From Spirochaetota bacterium (GTDB taxonomy: Bacteria; Spirochaetota; Brachyspiria; Brachyspirales; JACRPF01): a stretch of 64,000 nt of DNA. Positions 26,700 through 36,001 of the stretch are shown here, piece after piece (the first letter of the stretch is position 1; every line of letters starts with the position of its first letter). Both the position numbers and the translations under genes were made by a program. Location of the stretch: assembly GCA_016214035.1 (NCBI GenBank), contig JACRPF010000015.1, positions 124,001-188,000 of the forward strand, written 5' to 3'. The notes under the pieces were generated by a model. It had not been told where the DNA came from. It did no database searches and saw only the letters and a program-made list of their open reading frames with translations.

Positions 26700-27559
26700 A
26701 ATGATGCCGCCATTTTCCGGCAATAGTCCCTGGGGCTTTCGCCGGTAATTTTTTTAAAATATCTGCTGTAATGCGCGGTGTCGAAAAATCCCATCTCGTG
26801 CGCGGCATCGGTAACATTGCCGCGTCTGATAAGCGCCGGTATCGAACGAAGGATCTTGCGGCGCAGTATGTACATGCTGATAGGCTCACCGGCCGTTTTG
26901 CTGAACAGATGCGACAGATAGTTCCGCGTATATCCCGTGCGATTCATTATCTCGCTGAGTATGGTTTTTGTTCCCGACGTGATGCGTTCTTCGATGCACG
27001 AGACGATCTCCCTGAAGCGTTTACCGCCCGCGGGATTACGTATCTGCGCCGATCCGCATAACAGCAAAAGCAGGTTGACGAATGTATTCAGCCGGTACGC
27101 GTCTGCGGCGGCGGGACCTTGTACGGGCGTCCGTTCCATGTCGCCGATGAACGCGGTTATCCGGCGCAGCATCGGCCGGGAAAGTTTTGATGAGAATCCG
27201 TCCGGAAGCGTGTCCGGCGTTGCGCGGATGAAGAGCGCGGTGAATCCCGGTATCGCAAGAAGATCCCGCATTCTATCGCCGAGAAATGCCGGTATGAAAT
27301 AGATATGATATGCCGACCAGTCCCTGGCGTGAGCAAGCGCATGCTGTTCACCCGGCGTAAAGATGTATACGCTGCCCGCGGATAAGCGCTCCTGTTTTCC
27401 GACGTACCTGTGTTCGACGCTGCCGGAAAGCGTGATGCCGATTTCCGTGAACTCATGGGTGTGCGGAAGTGTCCGTTGTCCCGATCGCATATGTTTGCGT
27501 TCGATCTTCAGCGGGAAGATCCGGTTTAACTGAACGTCACGGGTACGATACATATTCAT
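26696..27559 (-). CDS. AraC-family transcriptional regulator
   Basis: A 287-aa regulator with an N-terminal cupin-type sensor (HTHEFTEIGITLSGSVEH, about 30-120) and two C-terminal helix-turn-helix motifs (about 190-285), ending in the AraC signature GFFDTAHYSRYFKKITGESPRDYCRK. The start at 27559 is used because the longer frame crosses the divergent promoter region. It heads an operon with a Gfo/Idh/MocA oxidoreductase and is divergent from the TIM-barrel gene at 27674, which it may also control. Confidence 0.9.
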   Translation of the reverse strand: MNMYRTRDVQLNRIFPLKIERKHMRSGQRTLPHTHEFTEIGITLSGSVEHRYVGKQERLSAGSVYIFTPGEQHALAHARDWSAYHIYFIPAFLGDRMRDLLAIPGFTALFIRATPDTLPDGFSSKLSRPMLRRITAFIGDMERTPVQGPAAADAYRLNTFVNLLLLLCGSAQIRNPAGGKRFREIVSCIEERITSGTKTILSEIMNRTGYTRNYLSHLFSKTAGEPISMYILRRKILRSIPALIRRGNVTDAAHEMGFFDTAHYSRYFKKITGESPRDYCRKMAASL

Positions 27560-27583
27560 GGTCCGCCTATAGTAGCATATAGA

Positions 27584-27617
27584 CATGATAATACAAATAT
27601 ATCGCATCGTCATACAA
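27584..27617 (+). promoter_or_regulatory. Direct-repeat operator candidate in the AraC/TIM-barrel divergent region
   Basis: CATGATAATACAA (27584-27596) and CATCGTCATACAA (27605-27617) match at 10 of 13 positions and are 21 bp apart. A TATATT -10 candidate follows at 27639-27644. Confidence 0.5.
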
Positions 27618-27673
27618 GAAAATATGCCGGTGCCGCGGTATATTAGTGCTATCGCATAATCATGGAGGCAGTC

Positions 27674-29347
27674 ATGGCAGCGCTGCGTTACAAAGTAGGT
27701 TTTCTCGGTATTCCCGGCGGTCAGCCGATAGCCGACAAATGGACAGCAGAAAATATCGAACGGCTGAAAGCCCTCGGGTTCAACACGATACAGCTCAATG
27801 TGGCCTGGGGCAGCCGTCCCGGGGATGAGCCGCTTAATATAGAAGACATCGTTGAGCTTACGCCGGAACAGATGCGTGATTATCCGCAAACCGTGCCGCT
27901 TCGCTCGGCGCCGTCGCCTGAAAAACGCGAACAGCGTCGCGATAATCTCCGAAAACGAATTGCCCTCTGCCGTGCGGCGGGCATGCGGACCATATTCCAC
28001 TTCGGAGCGCCGTATAATGCGCATCAGCGGTACGGTGACGGACCTCCGAACTGCATTTCCGACGATGCTGTTGCGAAGCGGTATGCGCTTCTCATAGAGA
28101 ATTTCACCCGGGAATTCCCCGGCGTCGATGATATGCTGCTCTATACCTACGACCAGGACGCGTGGCTCTGCAGCGAGTTCGGTCCCTGTCCGCGCTGTCT
28201 CGGTATTCCGCTGCATGAACGCATCGTCCCGTTCATCGAGCGGCTTGCGGATGCGTGGCGGAAGGTTTCACCCGAAGGCCGGCTGTGGTGGGAGCCGTGG
28301 GAATTGTCGGCGGGGCAGGTGCTTGCGTGCACCGAGCGCATCGATCCCGCGAAAATAGGTCTATCGCTTCACAGCAATATCGCCGAGGTGCAGGCGACGT
28401 TCGTCGCGGACCGCTGGCTGAAGAACACCTGTCAGATCGCACAGGAACGCGGCATTCCCGTGATCGTTGAACACTGGCTCGGCGCGGCCAGCGAAGAACT
28501 TGAACCGCTTTCCCATTTCACGCATCCGCTCGTTACGCTCCGCGCGCTCAAGGAGATAGCGGCTATACCGGGCGTCTCCGGCATCAAGGAATATTACGGG
28601 CTCATCCCCGATCGCGACGACCCGAATCTGCGTATGACAAGCCTCTGCTTTGCCGATTCCGCTGTCACCGAGGATGAAGCGCTCCGGAAAGCCGCCGCGA
28701 TATACGGCGATGCTGCGGATATGATGATCGACTTCTGGAAACTGACCAGCGCCGGCATGGAACTCTTTCCGTGGGACACATCGTGGTATATCCGCGAGAT
28801 CGGTAAATGCAATCCTGCGCACAGCACGTCGATGGCGATGCTTCGCGGGCAGCAGGCGCACACACCGAGCTGGGAATCGACCCGGCGCGCGATATTCATG
28901 AAGACCGACAATGCGCAGCCCGACCCGTGGATGCTTGAGGATGTGGAGCTTCGCTGCCGTTGTGCGGCGGAACGCTGGACGAAAGCGCTTGAACTCGGCA
29001 AAAAGATACGGCTGAATGACAGGTATGCGGCCCATCTGCAGGAGACGCTGGACGATCTCGCAAAGATAATCCGGCGCACGCTGTCGTATGTGTATCATTT
29101 GCGTGAAACGAACCTTGCCGCCATACTCCGCAGGTCACCCGGCGGGCCGTATTCCGCTCATGTCGTCGAAGAGATGAAGCGGACGCTTGCTGACGACATC
29201 GAAAGCTGCCGCGCGGAGAAAGAATGCCCCGAACTTGAGGCGGCGTTGAAGCTGCTGCAGGAAGACACCGCTGCATTCGAAAAGACATATTTCCGCGAAG
29301 CGCCGGATAAATGCTCGAAAGGCGGGTTCAGCGTGACGTCACGGTAA
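27674..29347 (+). CDS. Uncharacterised TIM-barrel glycosidase-like protein, cytoplasmic
   Basis: A 557-aa protein. ATG 27674 follows GGAGG by 4-5 bp. No signal peptide. The first 330 residues show barrel-like alternation (LKALGFNTIQLNVAWG, MRTIFHFGAPYN, DDMLLYTYDQDAW, GLSLHSN, IPVIVEHWLG), and DDMLLYTYDQD lies where GH20/GH84-type enzymes carry catalytic acids. A CPRC pair near residue 180 could bind metal. The last 200 residues are helical, as in several hexosaminidase-like families. I cannot assign a CAZy family. It is divergent from the AraC/oxidoreductase operon, which suggests a shared substrate. Confidence 0.55.
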   Translation: MAALRYKVGFLGIPGGQPIADKWTAENIERLKALGFNTIQLNVAWGSRPGDEPLNIEDIVELTPEQMRDYPQTVPLRSAPSPEKREQRRDNLRKRIALCRAAGMRTIFHFGAPYNAHQRYGDGPPNCISDDAVAKRYALLIENFTREFPGVDDMLLYTYDQDAWLCSEFGPCPRCLGIPLHERIVPFIERLADAWRKVSPEGRLWWEPWELSAGQVLACTERIDPAKIGLSLHSNIAEVQATFVADRWLKNTCQIAQERGIPVIVEHWLGAASEELEPLSHFTHPLVTLRALKEIAAIPGVSGIKEYYGLIPDRDDPNLRMTSLCFADSAVTEDEALRKAAAIYGDAADMMIDFWKLTSAGMELFPWDTSWYIREIGKCNPAHSTSMAMLRGQQAHTPSWESTRRAIFMKTDNAQPDPWMLEDVELRCRCAAERWTKALELGKKIRLNDRYAAHLQETLDDLAKIIRRTLSYVYHLRETNLAAILRRSPGGPYSAHVVEEMKRTLADDIESCRAEKECPELEAALKLLQEDTAAFEKTYFREAPDKCSKGGFSVTSR

Positions 29348-29361
29348 TACGCTTTTTTTGC

Positions 29362-29389
29362 TTGCACTATTTTCCAATTGCGATAGTAT
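29362..29389 (+). promoter_or_regulatory. Possible promoter of the ABC exporter gene
   Basis: TTGCAC (29362-29367), a 16-bp spacer and TAGTAT (29384-29389), about 50 bp before the ABC transporter start. Confidence 0.45.
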
Positions 29390-29439
29390 GACGTTCACGT
29401 TTCCCGCGCCGTATTGTGCGGCAGCATACACGGAATGTC

Positions 29440-31230
29440 ATGGGCACACAGCAAAAAAAAGAAACCATCGATGTCGCATACAACATGCGCGTCTATCTCG
29501 GATTTTTAAAACCATACCGGGTCATGGCTGTCGTCATACTGCTGGTGAGTTCTGCCATAGAGGCGAGTCTCACACTCGACCGGTATTTCTTCAAACGCGT
29601 TATTGATGAAGGCACGCGGTTCGCCGAAAAAACGATGGCGGTCTCGGATTTCAGCCGCTTCCTCGTGTTCATTCTCATCGCATTCGGTTCGGTGGTTATC
29701 ATCCGCGCACTGCTCAAGTGGCTTCACCTGCATCTTATCATCCGTCTTGAATCGCAGGCGATACGCGACCTGAAAAACCATTTTTTTTCGCATATCGTCA
29801 CGCGATCGCATGAATTTCACACCACACACAAATCCGGTTCGCTCATCGCGCGGCTTTCCCGCGGCGGACGCGCCATAGAGATGATGACCGATATTTTCGT
29901 GTTCGAGTTCGCGCCGCTCATCTTTCAACTCGTCACCGTATGCACCGCGTTCGCGTTTCTCGACGCGCGGCTGGCGGTGGCGGTGGTTTTGACCGCGGTG
30001 GCGTTCGTGATTTTCAGCATCAGCGTGCAGCGTGTCCAGCGCATCTACAATATTCTCGAGAACAACGCGGATGACGCCGAGAAGGCGCTCGTGGGCGATG
30101 TGTTCACCAATATCGACTCCATTACGTACTACGGCAAGGAATCGTCCATCGTCGGGACGTATGCGGCGTTCACCGACCGCACGCGCACGGCGCAGTCGAA
30201 ACACTGGAACTTCGACCGCATCACGCAGTTCGGGCACACGGTCATACTCGGCGCGGGGACCATCGTCGTCGTGGCATTGCCGATGCAGTCGTTCCTCGCG
30301 CATACCATGACGCTCGGCAATCTCGTATTCGTCTACACGATATTCGGCAACCTTGCGGCGCCGCTCATGGGTTTCGTACGTGGTTTCAGGAACTACTACC
30401 GCGCCATGGCGGATTTCGAATCGCTGTTCCGCTACGGCAAGATAGAACAGACGGTGAAGGACGCACCGGGCGCGCCGAAACTTGTCATCAATGATGGACG
30501 GATTGCATTTTCAGGGGTAACGTTCGCCTATCACCACAAGCGCACTATCTTCAGCGATTTTTCGTTGGCAATACGTCCGGGTGAAAAGGTCGCGCTGGTC
30601 GGCGCGTCGGGCAGCGGTAAAACGACGCTCATCAAGCTGCTCTACCGCATGTACGATGTCGGTGCGGGCAGCATCACGGTGGACGGCGTTGATATCAGAA
30701 CCGTCGCACAGCGTTCGCTTCGCAGTGAGATGGCGATAGTCCCGCAGGAGTGCGTGCTCTTTGACGATACGATATTCAACAATATAAAGTTCTCAAAACC
30801 CGAGGCAACGTGCGATGAAGTGATGAAGGCGATAGGGTTCGCGCAACTTGATCACATCATCGAACAGTTCCCGCAGAAGGAAGAGACCATCGTGGGTGAG
30901 CGCGGTGTGCGGCTTTCCGGCGGCGAGAAGCAGCGTGTGTCCATCGCCCGTGCGGTGCTTGCCGACCGGCGCATCGTGGTGCTCGACGAGGCGACGAGTT
31001 CGCTCGATTCGCAGACCGAGCATGAGATTCAGCGCGACCTGAAGCGCCTCCTCGAAGGGCGCACGTCTATTATCATCGCGCACCGGCTCTCGACGATAAT
31101 GAATGCGGATCGCGTTGTCGTCCTCAGGCACGGCGCCATCGTGCAGACGGGCAGACACGCCGATCTCATCGCCGAGGAAGGCGTCTATAAAACGCTCTGG
31201 AATCTCCAGAAAAACGGCTATATTTCCTGA
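29440..31230 (+). CDS. ABC exporter, fused membrane and ATPase domains
   Basis: A 596-aa half-transporter of the MsbA/multidrug/lipid exporter type that works as a dimer in the inner membrane. The N-terminal 310 residues carry six predicted membrane helices (beginning YRVMAVVILLVSSAIEAS). The nucleotide-binding domain follows, with Walker A GASGSGKTT, signature RLSGGEKQR and Walker B with the catalytic Glu (VVLDEATSSLD), then the switch His in IIAHRLST. The start is uncertain: an in-frame ATG at 29416 also exists and neither has a strong ribosome site. The gene stands alone between carbohydrate genes. The cargo cannot be inferred. Confidence 0.9.
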   Translation: MGTQQKKETIDVAYNMRVYLGFLKPYRVMAVVILLVSSAIEASLTLDRYFFKRVIDEGTRFAEKTMAVSDFSRFLVFILIAFGSVVIIRALLKWLHLHLIIRLESQAIRDLKNHFFSHIVTRSHEFHTTHKSGSLIARLSRGGRAIEMMTDIFVFEFAPLIFQLVTVCTAFAFLDARLAVAVVLTAVAFVIFSISVQRVQRIYNILENNADDAEKALVGDVFTNIDSITYYGKESSIVGTYAAFTDRTRTAQSKHWNFDRITQFGHTVILGAGTIVVVALPMQSFLAHTMTLGNLVFVYTIFGNLAAPLMGFVRGFRNYYRAMADFESLFRYGKIEQTVKDAPGAPKLVINDGRIAFSGVTFAYHHKRTIFSDFSLAIRPGEKVALVGASGSGKTTLIKLLYRMYDVGAGSITVDGVDIRTVAQRSLRSEMAIVPQECVLFDDTIFNNIKFSKPEATCDEVMKAIGFAQLDHIIEQFPQKEETIVGERGVRLSGGEKQRVSIARAVLADRRIVVLDEATSSLDSQTEHEIQRDLKRLLEGRTSIIIAHRLSTIMNADRVVVLRHGAIVQTGRHADLIAEEGVYKTLWNLQKNGYIS

Positions 31231-31354
31231 CGGTACCTGCGCGACGATACCGCCGCGGTGCATTACAACTGACATAAAAAGCGTTATATCGGACATTGAC
31301 CGGTTTACGAAAATGGATTACCCTGTCAGTACATAGTAGTTCAGGGGACCATAT

Positions 31355-34300
31355 ATGAACAAACGCTGCCTGTCCGTCAGTACGGCAATGTGTTTCGTGC
31401 TCGTTATGCTGGCCGTTACAGCAATGACCATTGCAGAGGAAACTGCCATCAGCGGCACGGCTCGTTTTGACTTCGGGACATTTTCCATTTCCGTGAACCA
31501 GGGCGGAAGTGTGTACGGTCCTTCAGTTCCCGACGGCATACAGTTCCGCTGGATTGAACCGGGCGATAATGCCACGCTTGACGGTTCCGGCAAAAAACAG
31601 ATGCTCGTAAAAGCGGCAGGGCCGAAAAAAGCATCATACGCTGTTGTCGACCGCAACGTGATGGTATCGTACGACGGAATGCTCGCAACACCCGGCGGAG
31701 AGAACATCGTATCGTACCGTCAGCGCATCACCGTGAAGCCGTCGGGCGTTATCCATTGCGCATATGAGTTCACCATGCTCGCCGATGCTGTATATAACGG
31801 TATTTCCATGCCCTATGTCAGCTGCATCATTCCGCTGACTGCGGTGTATGACAAAGAGTTCACGATAACCGGCTCTGATGATAAGCGATCTCTGATGACA
31901 CTGAAAAACGACGGAGCGCCGGTAGCGCGGTTTCCGATTGGAAAAGAGATCGCGGTCTCCGCGGCTCCGGAAAAGGCATTGCGGTTCACGTCGACGCCGG
32001 CGATAACGGTGACCGATACGCGTCAATGGAACGGCAAGGATATACAGATCCTGCTGTACGGTGAGATGTCCGAGTATAAGAAGCAGACGATAGTGAAAGG
32101 CACGGTGAAAAAAGTGTCGTTCGATGTGTCGCTCCCGGTTGCTGCGGAAGCATCATCGCTCACGATAGACGGTAAAAAAATATCAGGCGCCGCCCGCGAG
32201 AGTGCTGCCGGGATGTCCGGGCTGCCCGATTATTGTCTTTCGCTCAGTGAAAGCGCGAACATGGGCTTTGCCGATGAGCAGGATGGTGACGGCAAAGGCG
32301 GGTGGTCAGATCAGGGCGCGGAGAATGACTTCTCGGGTTTCGATACCGCCCGGACGAATTATCTCGGCATACGTTTTTCGATAATCGATCCGGCGAAGAA
32401 CAGCGGCAGGTCAGTCATCACATTCAAGAGCGGGAAAATAAGTCCGGTAATTACTACTGAGCGCGTGAAGCTTTCAGCAGACGGCGCCAAAGGCAGTTAT
32501 TTGTATCTGCTGCACACCGCCAGCAGGACATCGAAGGGGACGGCGGGGAGCATTTCCATACAAATGAAAGACGGCAGGGAGATCTCGTATCCGGTGGAAG
32601 CAGGCCGGGACGTGGCCGACTGGTGGGGCGCGGGACATCTTTCCAACGCGCTGGTGGTGGTGCGTAAGCCCAGCGGACAGACGACGGTAGGCGTATATCT
32701 GTCGTGTTTTCCGATCGCCGAAACACCGGATGAGATTGAATCGGTAACGCTTGCCACAACGGGGAAATCAATCTGGATAGTCGTCGGTGCGACCATATCG
32801 TCAAAAAAAATAGACTTTACACCGCTCAAGATGAAGATCACAGAGAGTGAACGGTGGAAGCCTGTCGATATGTCGAATGTCGTGGTGGTCCCGGGAAGCG
32901 CCCTCGATTTCAGCGATCTTGTGGAAACGGGGCCGGCCGGTAAACACGGGCGCGTCATCGTGGGGCCGCATGGGAAGCTCGCGTTCGCCGACAGCCCCGA
33001 AAAACCGGTGCACTTTTTCTCGATGATGCCGGGCGTGCCGGTCTACGCATTTCTCGGCATCATGAAGTCCGGCCAGGAGAATCCGGTGAAAGGCGCCGAT
33101 ATGCAGGAGGAACACCGCAATATCGAGGCATATGTCAGCGCGGTGCGCCGTCAGGGCTACAACATGGTGCGCCTGCAGAACGTGGATGTGTTCGTGATGG
33201 CCGACGCGCCGGAAGATTATACGTTCAATGAAAAGAATCTTGAACGGCTGGACTACATGATCTACTGCCTGAAGCGCGAGGGCATCTATATTTCCGACGA
33301 TCTGGTATTTCACCGGGGCTGGCTCAAAAAAGGCAGCAAGGGACTCGCGGCGCGCCTCATTGTCGATCAGGCTGAGCGCGACGCATTTGAAAAGGGATGC
33401 CGGGCATTTCTGCTGCACCGGAATCCGTATACGGGCATGACGCTTGCGGAGGATCCGGTACTCGCCACGCTGACCTTTGCGAATGAGCAGGATATTCCCA
33501 TCGAGCAGGTTGAACCGCTCCTGAAAAGCGATACGCGCCCCTTGACCGACGCGAAGTGGCGGGAGTTCCTGAAGCGCAGATATGCCGGTGATGCGCAGAA
33601 GATGTCAGGCGCATGGAATCTGAAAGAGAACGCCGATTTTGAACATCAAATGTTTCAGAGTGCGTACATGAATGAGCGTACGGAGCGGGGGAACGACGCG
33701 GCTGTTTTCCTTTATGAACTCGAGCGGAACATGCTGCTCTGGTTTCAGGAGACGATACGGAAGATCGGCTACACCGGGCTGACGCATCAGTACGATGTCG
33801 TCGCCTATTTCCGCAACGATCTTGCCAGGAATCTGAATCCCGTCATTTCCATGCACGGGTATCACAATCATCCGACGGCGCTCGATCAGAAGCCCGGCGC
33901 GCGCATGGTGCAGAACGGAGCGATACAGACCGCAGCGAACTACTGGCGGAAGAATGTCAATGCACGGTATCTCAACCGGCCTGTCATGAACACGGAATAT
34001 AATTTCGCCTGCTGGGGGAAATACCGGCATGAAGAGGGTTTGCTCTTTCCGGCATATTCATCATTCCAGCAGTTTTCAGCTATCACGGTGCATTGCGACC
34101 CCGTCATCATGAGAATGGCGCTGCCGCTTGCGAACATGCATGCCGGACGCGACCCGATACAGCGTGCGGGTCAGGTTCTTGCCGCATTGCTCTATGCCCG
34201 CGGTGATGTGTCTCCGTCACCGCATACGGCTGCGGTCACGTTCACCGACGCATATCTTTTTTCAAACGCGAATCTGACAAAATACATGAGCGGCGATCAG

Positions 34301-35041
34301 AGCAAACTGTCGCTGCTCTGCGGGTTCGGACTGCAGTATGACGGAGAAAAGATCGCCGGTCTTCCGGAGTACCGGAGAGCGGATCTTGCAATGCAGCCGC
34401 TGGCAACCGGCGCGGGACTTGAGATCACCGCGGCGTTCGCCAACGTGAAAGAAACGGCGGCCGGCGGTTCCATGACTGCGCTTGTCGCCGGCATGAAGGA
34501 GCGCGGCATACTCACGGCTGATAATATATCAGCCCCGGAACGGGGAATATTTCAGAGTGACACGCGGGAATTGACCATGAACACGAAAGAGGAATCGCTT
34601 TCGGTCATCACTCCGCGCACCGAAGGGGCCGCCGTGAAAGCCGGACGATCAGCGGTGCTTGAGAACGTCAGCATCAGTGCAACAACAGCGGCGGCGGTAT
34701 GCGCCGTATCCTCACTTGACGGCAAACCGGTTTCCGAAAGCCGGCGGTTATTAATCGTCTATTCCACCGATGCGCTGAACAGCGGCTTCGAAGCGTCGGA
34801 TGACAGGGTGACGCTGTACAACAATGGAACGCTGCCGGTACTGATGGAAACCGGAACGGTGACATTCACGATAAAAAACAGGGAATGCGCATCGATGAAA
34901 CTCTGGGCGCTCGGCATCGACGGTTCGCGCAAAGAACAGCTGCAGGCCGCCGGCGTGTCGAACGGCGCGGTGACGATTACGATAGATACCGCTGCGCTCA
35001 AGGACGGGCCCACGCCGTACTTTGAATTAGCGCTTCAGTGA
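31355..35041 (+). CDS. Large secreted glycosidase-like protein with clan GH-A-type barrel
   Basis: A 1228-aa exported protein. An AGGGGA site lies 7 bp before ATG 31355, and a signal peptide covers about residues 1-28. Residues 30-510 form several beta-sandwich domains. A TIM barrel runs from about 540 to 920 and contains a candidate acid/base in TFANEQD (E711) and a candidate nucleophile in MNTEYN (E881), spaced as in clan GH-A (agarase or GH5/GH42-like). The C-terminal 250 residues are beta-rich. The polysaccharide is unknown. It is followed by a convergent AraC-family gene 6 bp away. Confidence 0.7.
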   Translation: MNKRCLSVSTAMCFVLVMLAVTAMTIAEETAISGTARFDFGTFSISVNQGGSVYGPSVPDGIQFRWIEPGDNATLDGSGKKQMLVKAAGPKKASYAVVDRNVMVSYDGMLATPGGENIVSYRQRITVKPSGVIHCAYEFTMLADAVYNGISMPYVSCIIPLTAVYDKEFTITGSDDKRSLMTLKNDGAPVARFPIGKEIAVSAAPEKALRFTSTPAITVTDTRQWNGKDIQILLYGEMSEYKKQTIVKGTVKKVSFDVSLPVAAEASSLTIDGKKISGAARESAAGMSGLPDYCLSLSESANMGFADEQDGDGKGGWSDQGAENDFSGFDTARTNYLGIRFSIIDPAKNSGRSVITFKSGKISPVITTERVKLSADGAKGSYLYLLHTASRTSKGTAGSISIQMKDGREISYPVEAGRDVADWWGAGHLSNALVVVRKPSGQTTVGVYLSCFPIAETPDEIESVTLATTGKSIWIVVGATISSKKIDFTPLKMKITESERWKPVDMSNVVVVPGSALDFSDLVETGPAGKHGRVIVGPHGKLAFADSPEKPVHFFSMMPGVPVYAFLGIMKSGQENPVKGADMQEEHRNIEAYVSAVRRQGYNMVRLQNVDVFVMADAPEDYTFNEKNLERLDYMIYCLKREGIYISDDLVFHRGWLKKGSKGLAARLIVDQAERDAFEKGCRAFLLHRNPYTGMTLAEDPVLATLTFANEQDIPIEQVEPLLKSDTRPLTDAKWREFLKRRYAGDAQKMSGAWNLKENADFEHQMFQSAYMNERTERGNDAAVFLYELERNMLLWFQETIRKIGYTGLTHQYDVVAYFRNDLARNLNPVISMHGYHNHPTALDQKPGARMVQNGAIQTAANYWRKNVNARYLNRPVMNTEYNFACWGKYRHEEGLLFPAYSSFQQFSAITVHCDPVIMRMALPLANMHAGRDPIQRAGQVLAALLYARGDVSPSPHTAAVTFTDAYLFSNANLTKYMSGDQSKLSLLCGFGLQYDGEKIAGLPEYRRADLAMQPLATGAGLEITAAFANVKETAAGGSMTALVAGMKERGILTADNISAPERGIFQSDTRELTMNTKEESLSVITPRTEGAAVKAGRSAVLENVSISATTAAAVCAVSSLDGKPVSESRRLLIVYSTDALNSGFEASDDRVTLYNNGTLPVLMETGTVTFTIKNRECASMKLWALGIDGSRKEQLQAAGVSNGAVTITIDTAALKDGPTPYFELALQ

Positions 35042-35047
35042 AAAGGA

Positions 35048-35869
35048 TTACCGGCGCGCTTTGTAATGTACCGGGGCGACGCCGGTCACCTGCTTGAATG
35101 TTCTGCTGAAATGGAATTCATCGAAGAAGCCGAACATGCCGGCGACAACGCGTACCGGTGTGTCGGGCGCATTATCGAACACCGACGCCGCCATGCGCAC
35201 TTTAAGCTCGATCTGAAACTGCCGGATGGATCGCTTCGTCCGCTTGCGGAAATGGGCGGTAAGCGTCCGCCGGTTGACTCCGGCCATAGTGGCGAGCGTA
35301 TCGATTGCATATACCTTCGACGGATTTTTTTCGATGAGGTTTATCACGTAATCGACGGCATTCTCGGCGGGAATGGCGGATGCGCCTGCGCATGAAGCGA
35401 GTTCGATAAAAAGTTCGGTCACCAGTGCGCGTGCCCTGATGCGGTTGATCTCTGCGGATGACCAGAAGTTATGGATGATTCCCTCAAAAAGCGAATGGAT
35501 ACGCAAATTTTTTCCGGTACGTATTACCGGCGGGATGAGGAGCGAATCACCCGCAACGTTACCCCCCGGCTTTCTGTCGAAATAGCGATCGTCCTTTTCG
35601 GGATACACATGAAGCCACATAGTGCGCGTTCCCGGCAGGCATCCGCCTGTTCCGAAGTGATGACGCCCGGCGGTGAGGAATACCGCATCCCCCGGCGTGA
35701 GCAGAAATGTTTCCGACTCCTCGCAAATCTCCCAGCCGCCGGCAACGATATAGACGATGTCATGCGCATCCATGACGCGGTCGGGGTGCGGATACGGTTC
35801 AGGGAAGTACGAGTAGTTTGCCGTTTGAATGCGCCGGAGGTTTGCGGCGGAGACACGAATGACGCTCAT
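35048..35869 (-). CDS. AraC-family transcriptional regulator
   Basis: A 273-aa regulator with a cupin sensor (about 25-110, HDIVYIVAGGWEICEES) and a C-terminal AraC helix-turn-helix pair (about 175-270) ending FGFFDEFHFSRTFKQVTGVAPVHYK. The start at 35869 is chosen because the longer frame adds an atypical Cys-rich stretch. An alternative ATG lies at 35911 behind GGGGA. It is divergent from the beta-helix gene at 36002 and converges with the large glycosidase gene, so it could control either. Confidence 0.88.
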   Translation of the reverse strand: MSVIRVSAANLRRIQTANYSYFPEPYPHPDRVMDAHDIVYIVAGGWEICEESETFLLTPGDAVFLTAGRHHFGTGGCLPGTRTMWLHVYPEKDDRYFDRKPGGNVAGDSLLIPPVIRTGKNLRIHSLFEGIIHNFWSSAEINRIRARALVTELFIELASCAGASAIPAENAVDYVINLIEKNPSKVYAIDTLATMAGVNRRTLTAHFRKRTKRSIRQFQIELKVRMAASVFDNAPDTPVRVVAGMFGFFDEFHFSRTFKQVTGVAPVHYKARR

Positions 35870-35952
35870 GGTTCCGATAATACATGAGCATGGCTGTTTG
35901 TCAATTTTCATATCCCCGGTGATTGCCCCGGATATCACGGGCGTCGGCTCAT

Positions 35953-35981
35953 TTGACGTTCTATGAACATGCGTTTATAAT
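35953..35981 (+). promoter_or_regulatory. Sigma70-type promoter of the beta-helix gene at 36002
   Basis: TTGACG (35953-35958), 17-bp spacer, TATAAT (35976-35981). The predicted start leaves a leader of only about 14 nt, which includes a GGGAG ribosome site. Confidence 0.75.
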
Positions 35982-36001
35982 CACGTGCGGGAGAATGAAC
36001 A

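Noticed and set aside
27560-28216. Longer start for the AraC gene at 26696
   Set aside because: It would cover the divergent promoter and the start of the TIM-barrel gene. Family length and motifs fit the 27559 start.
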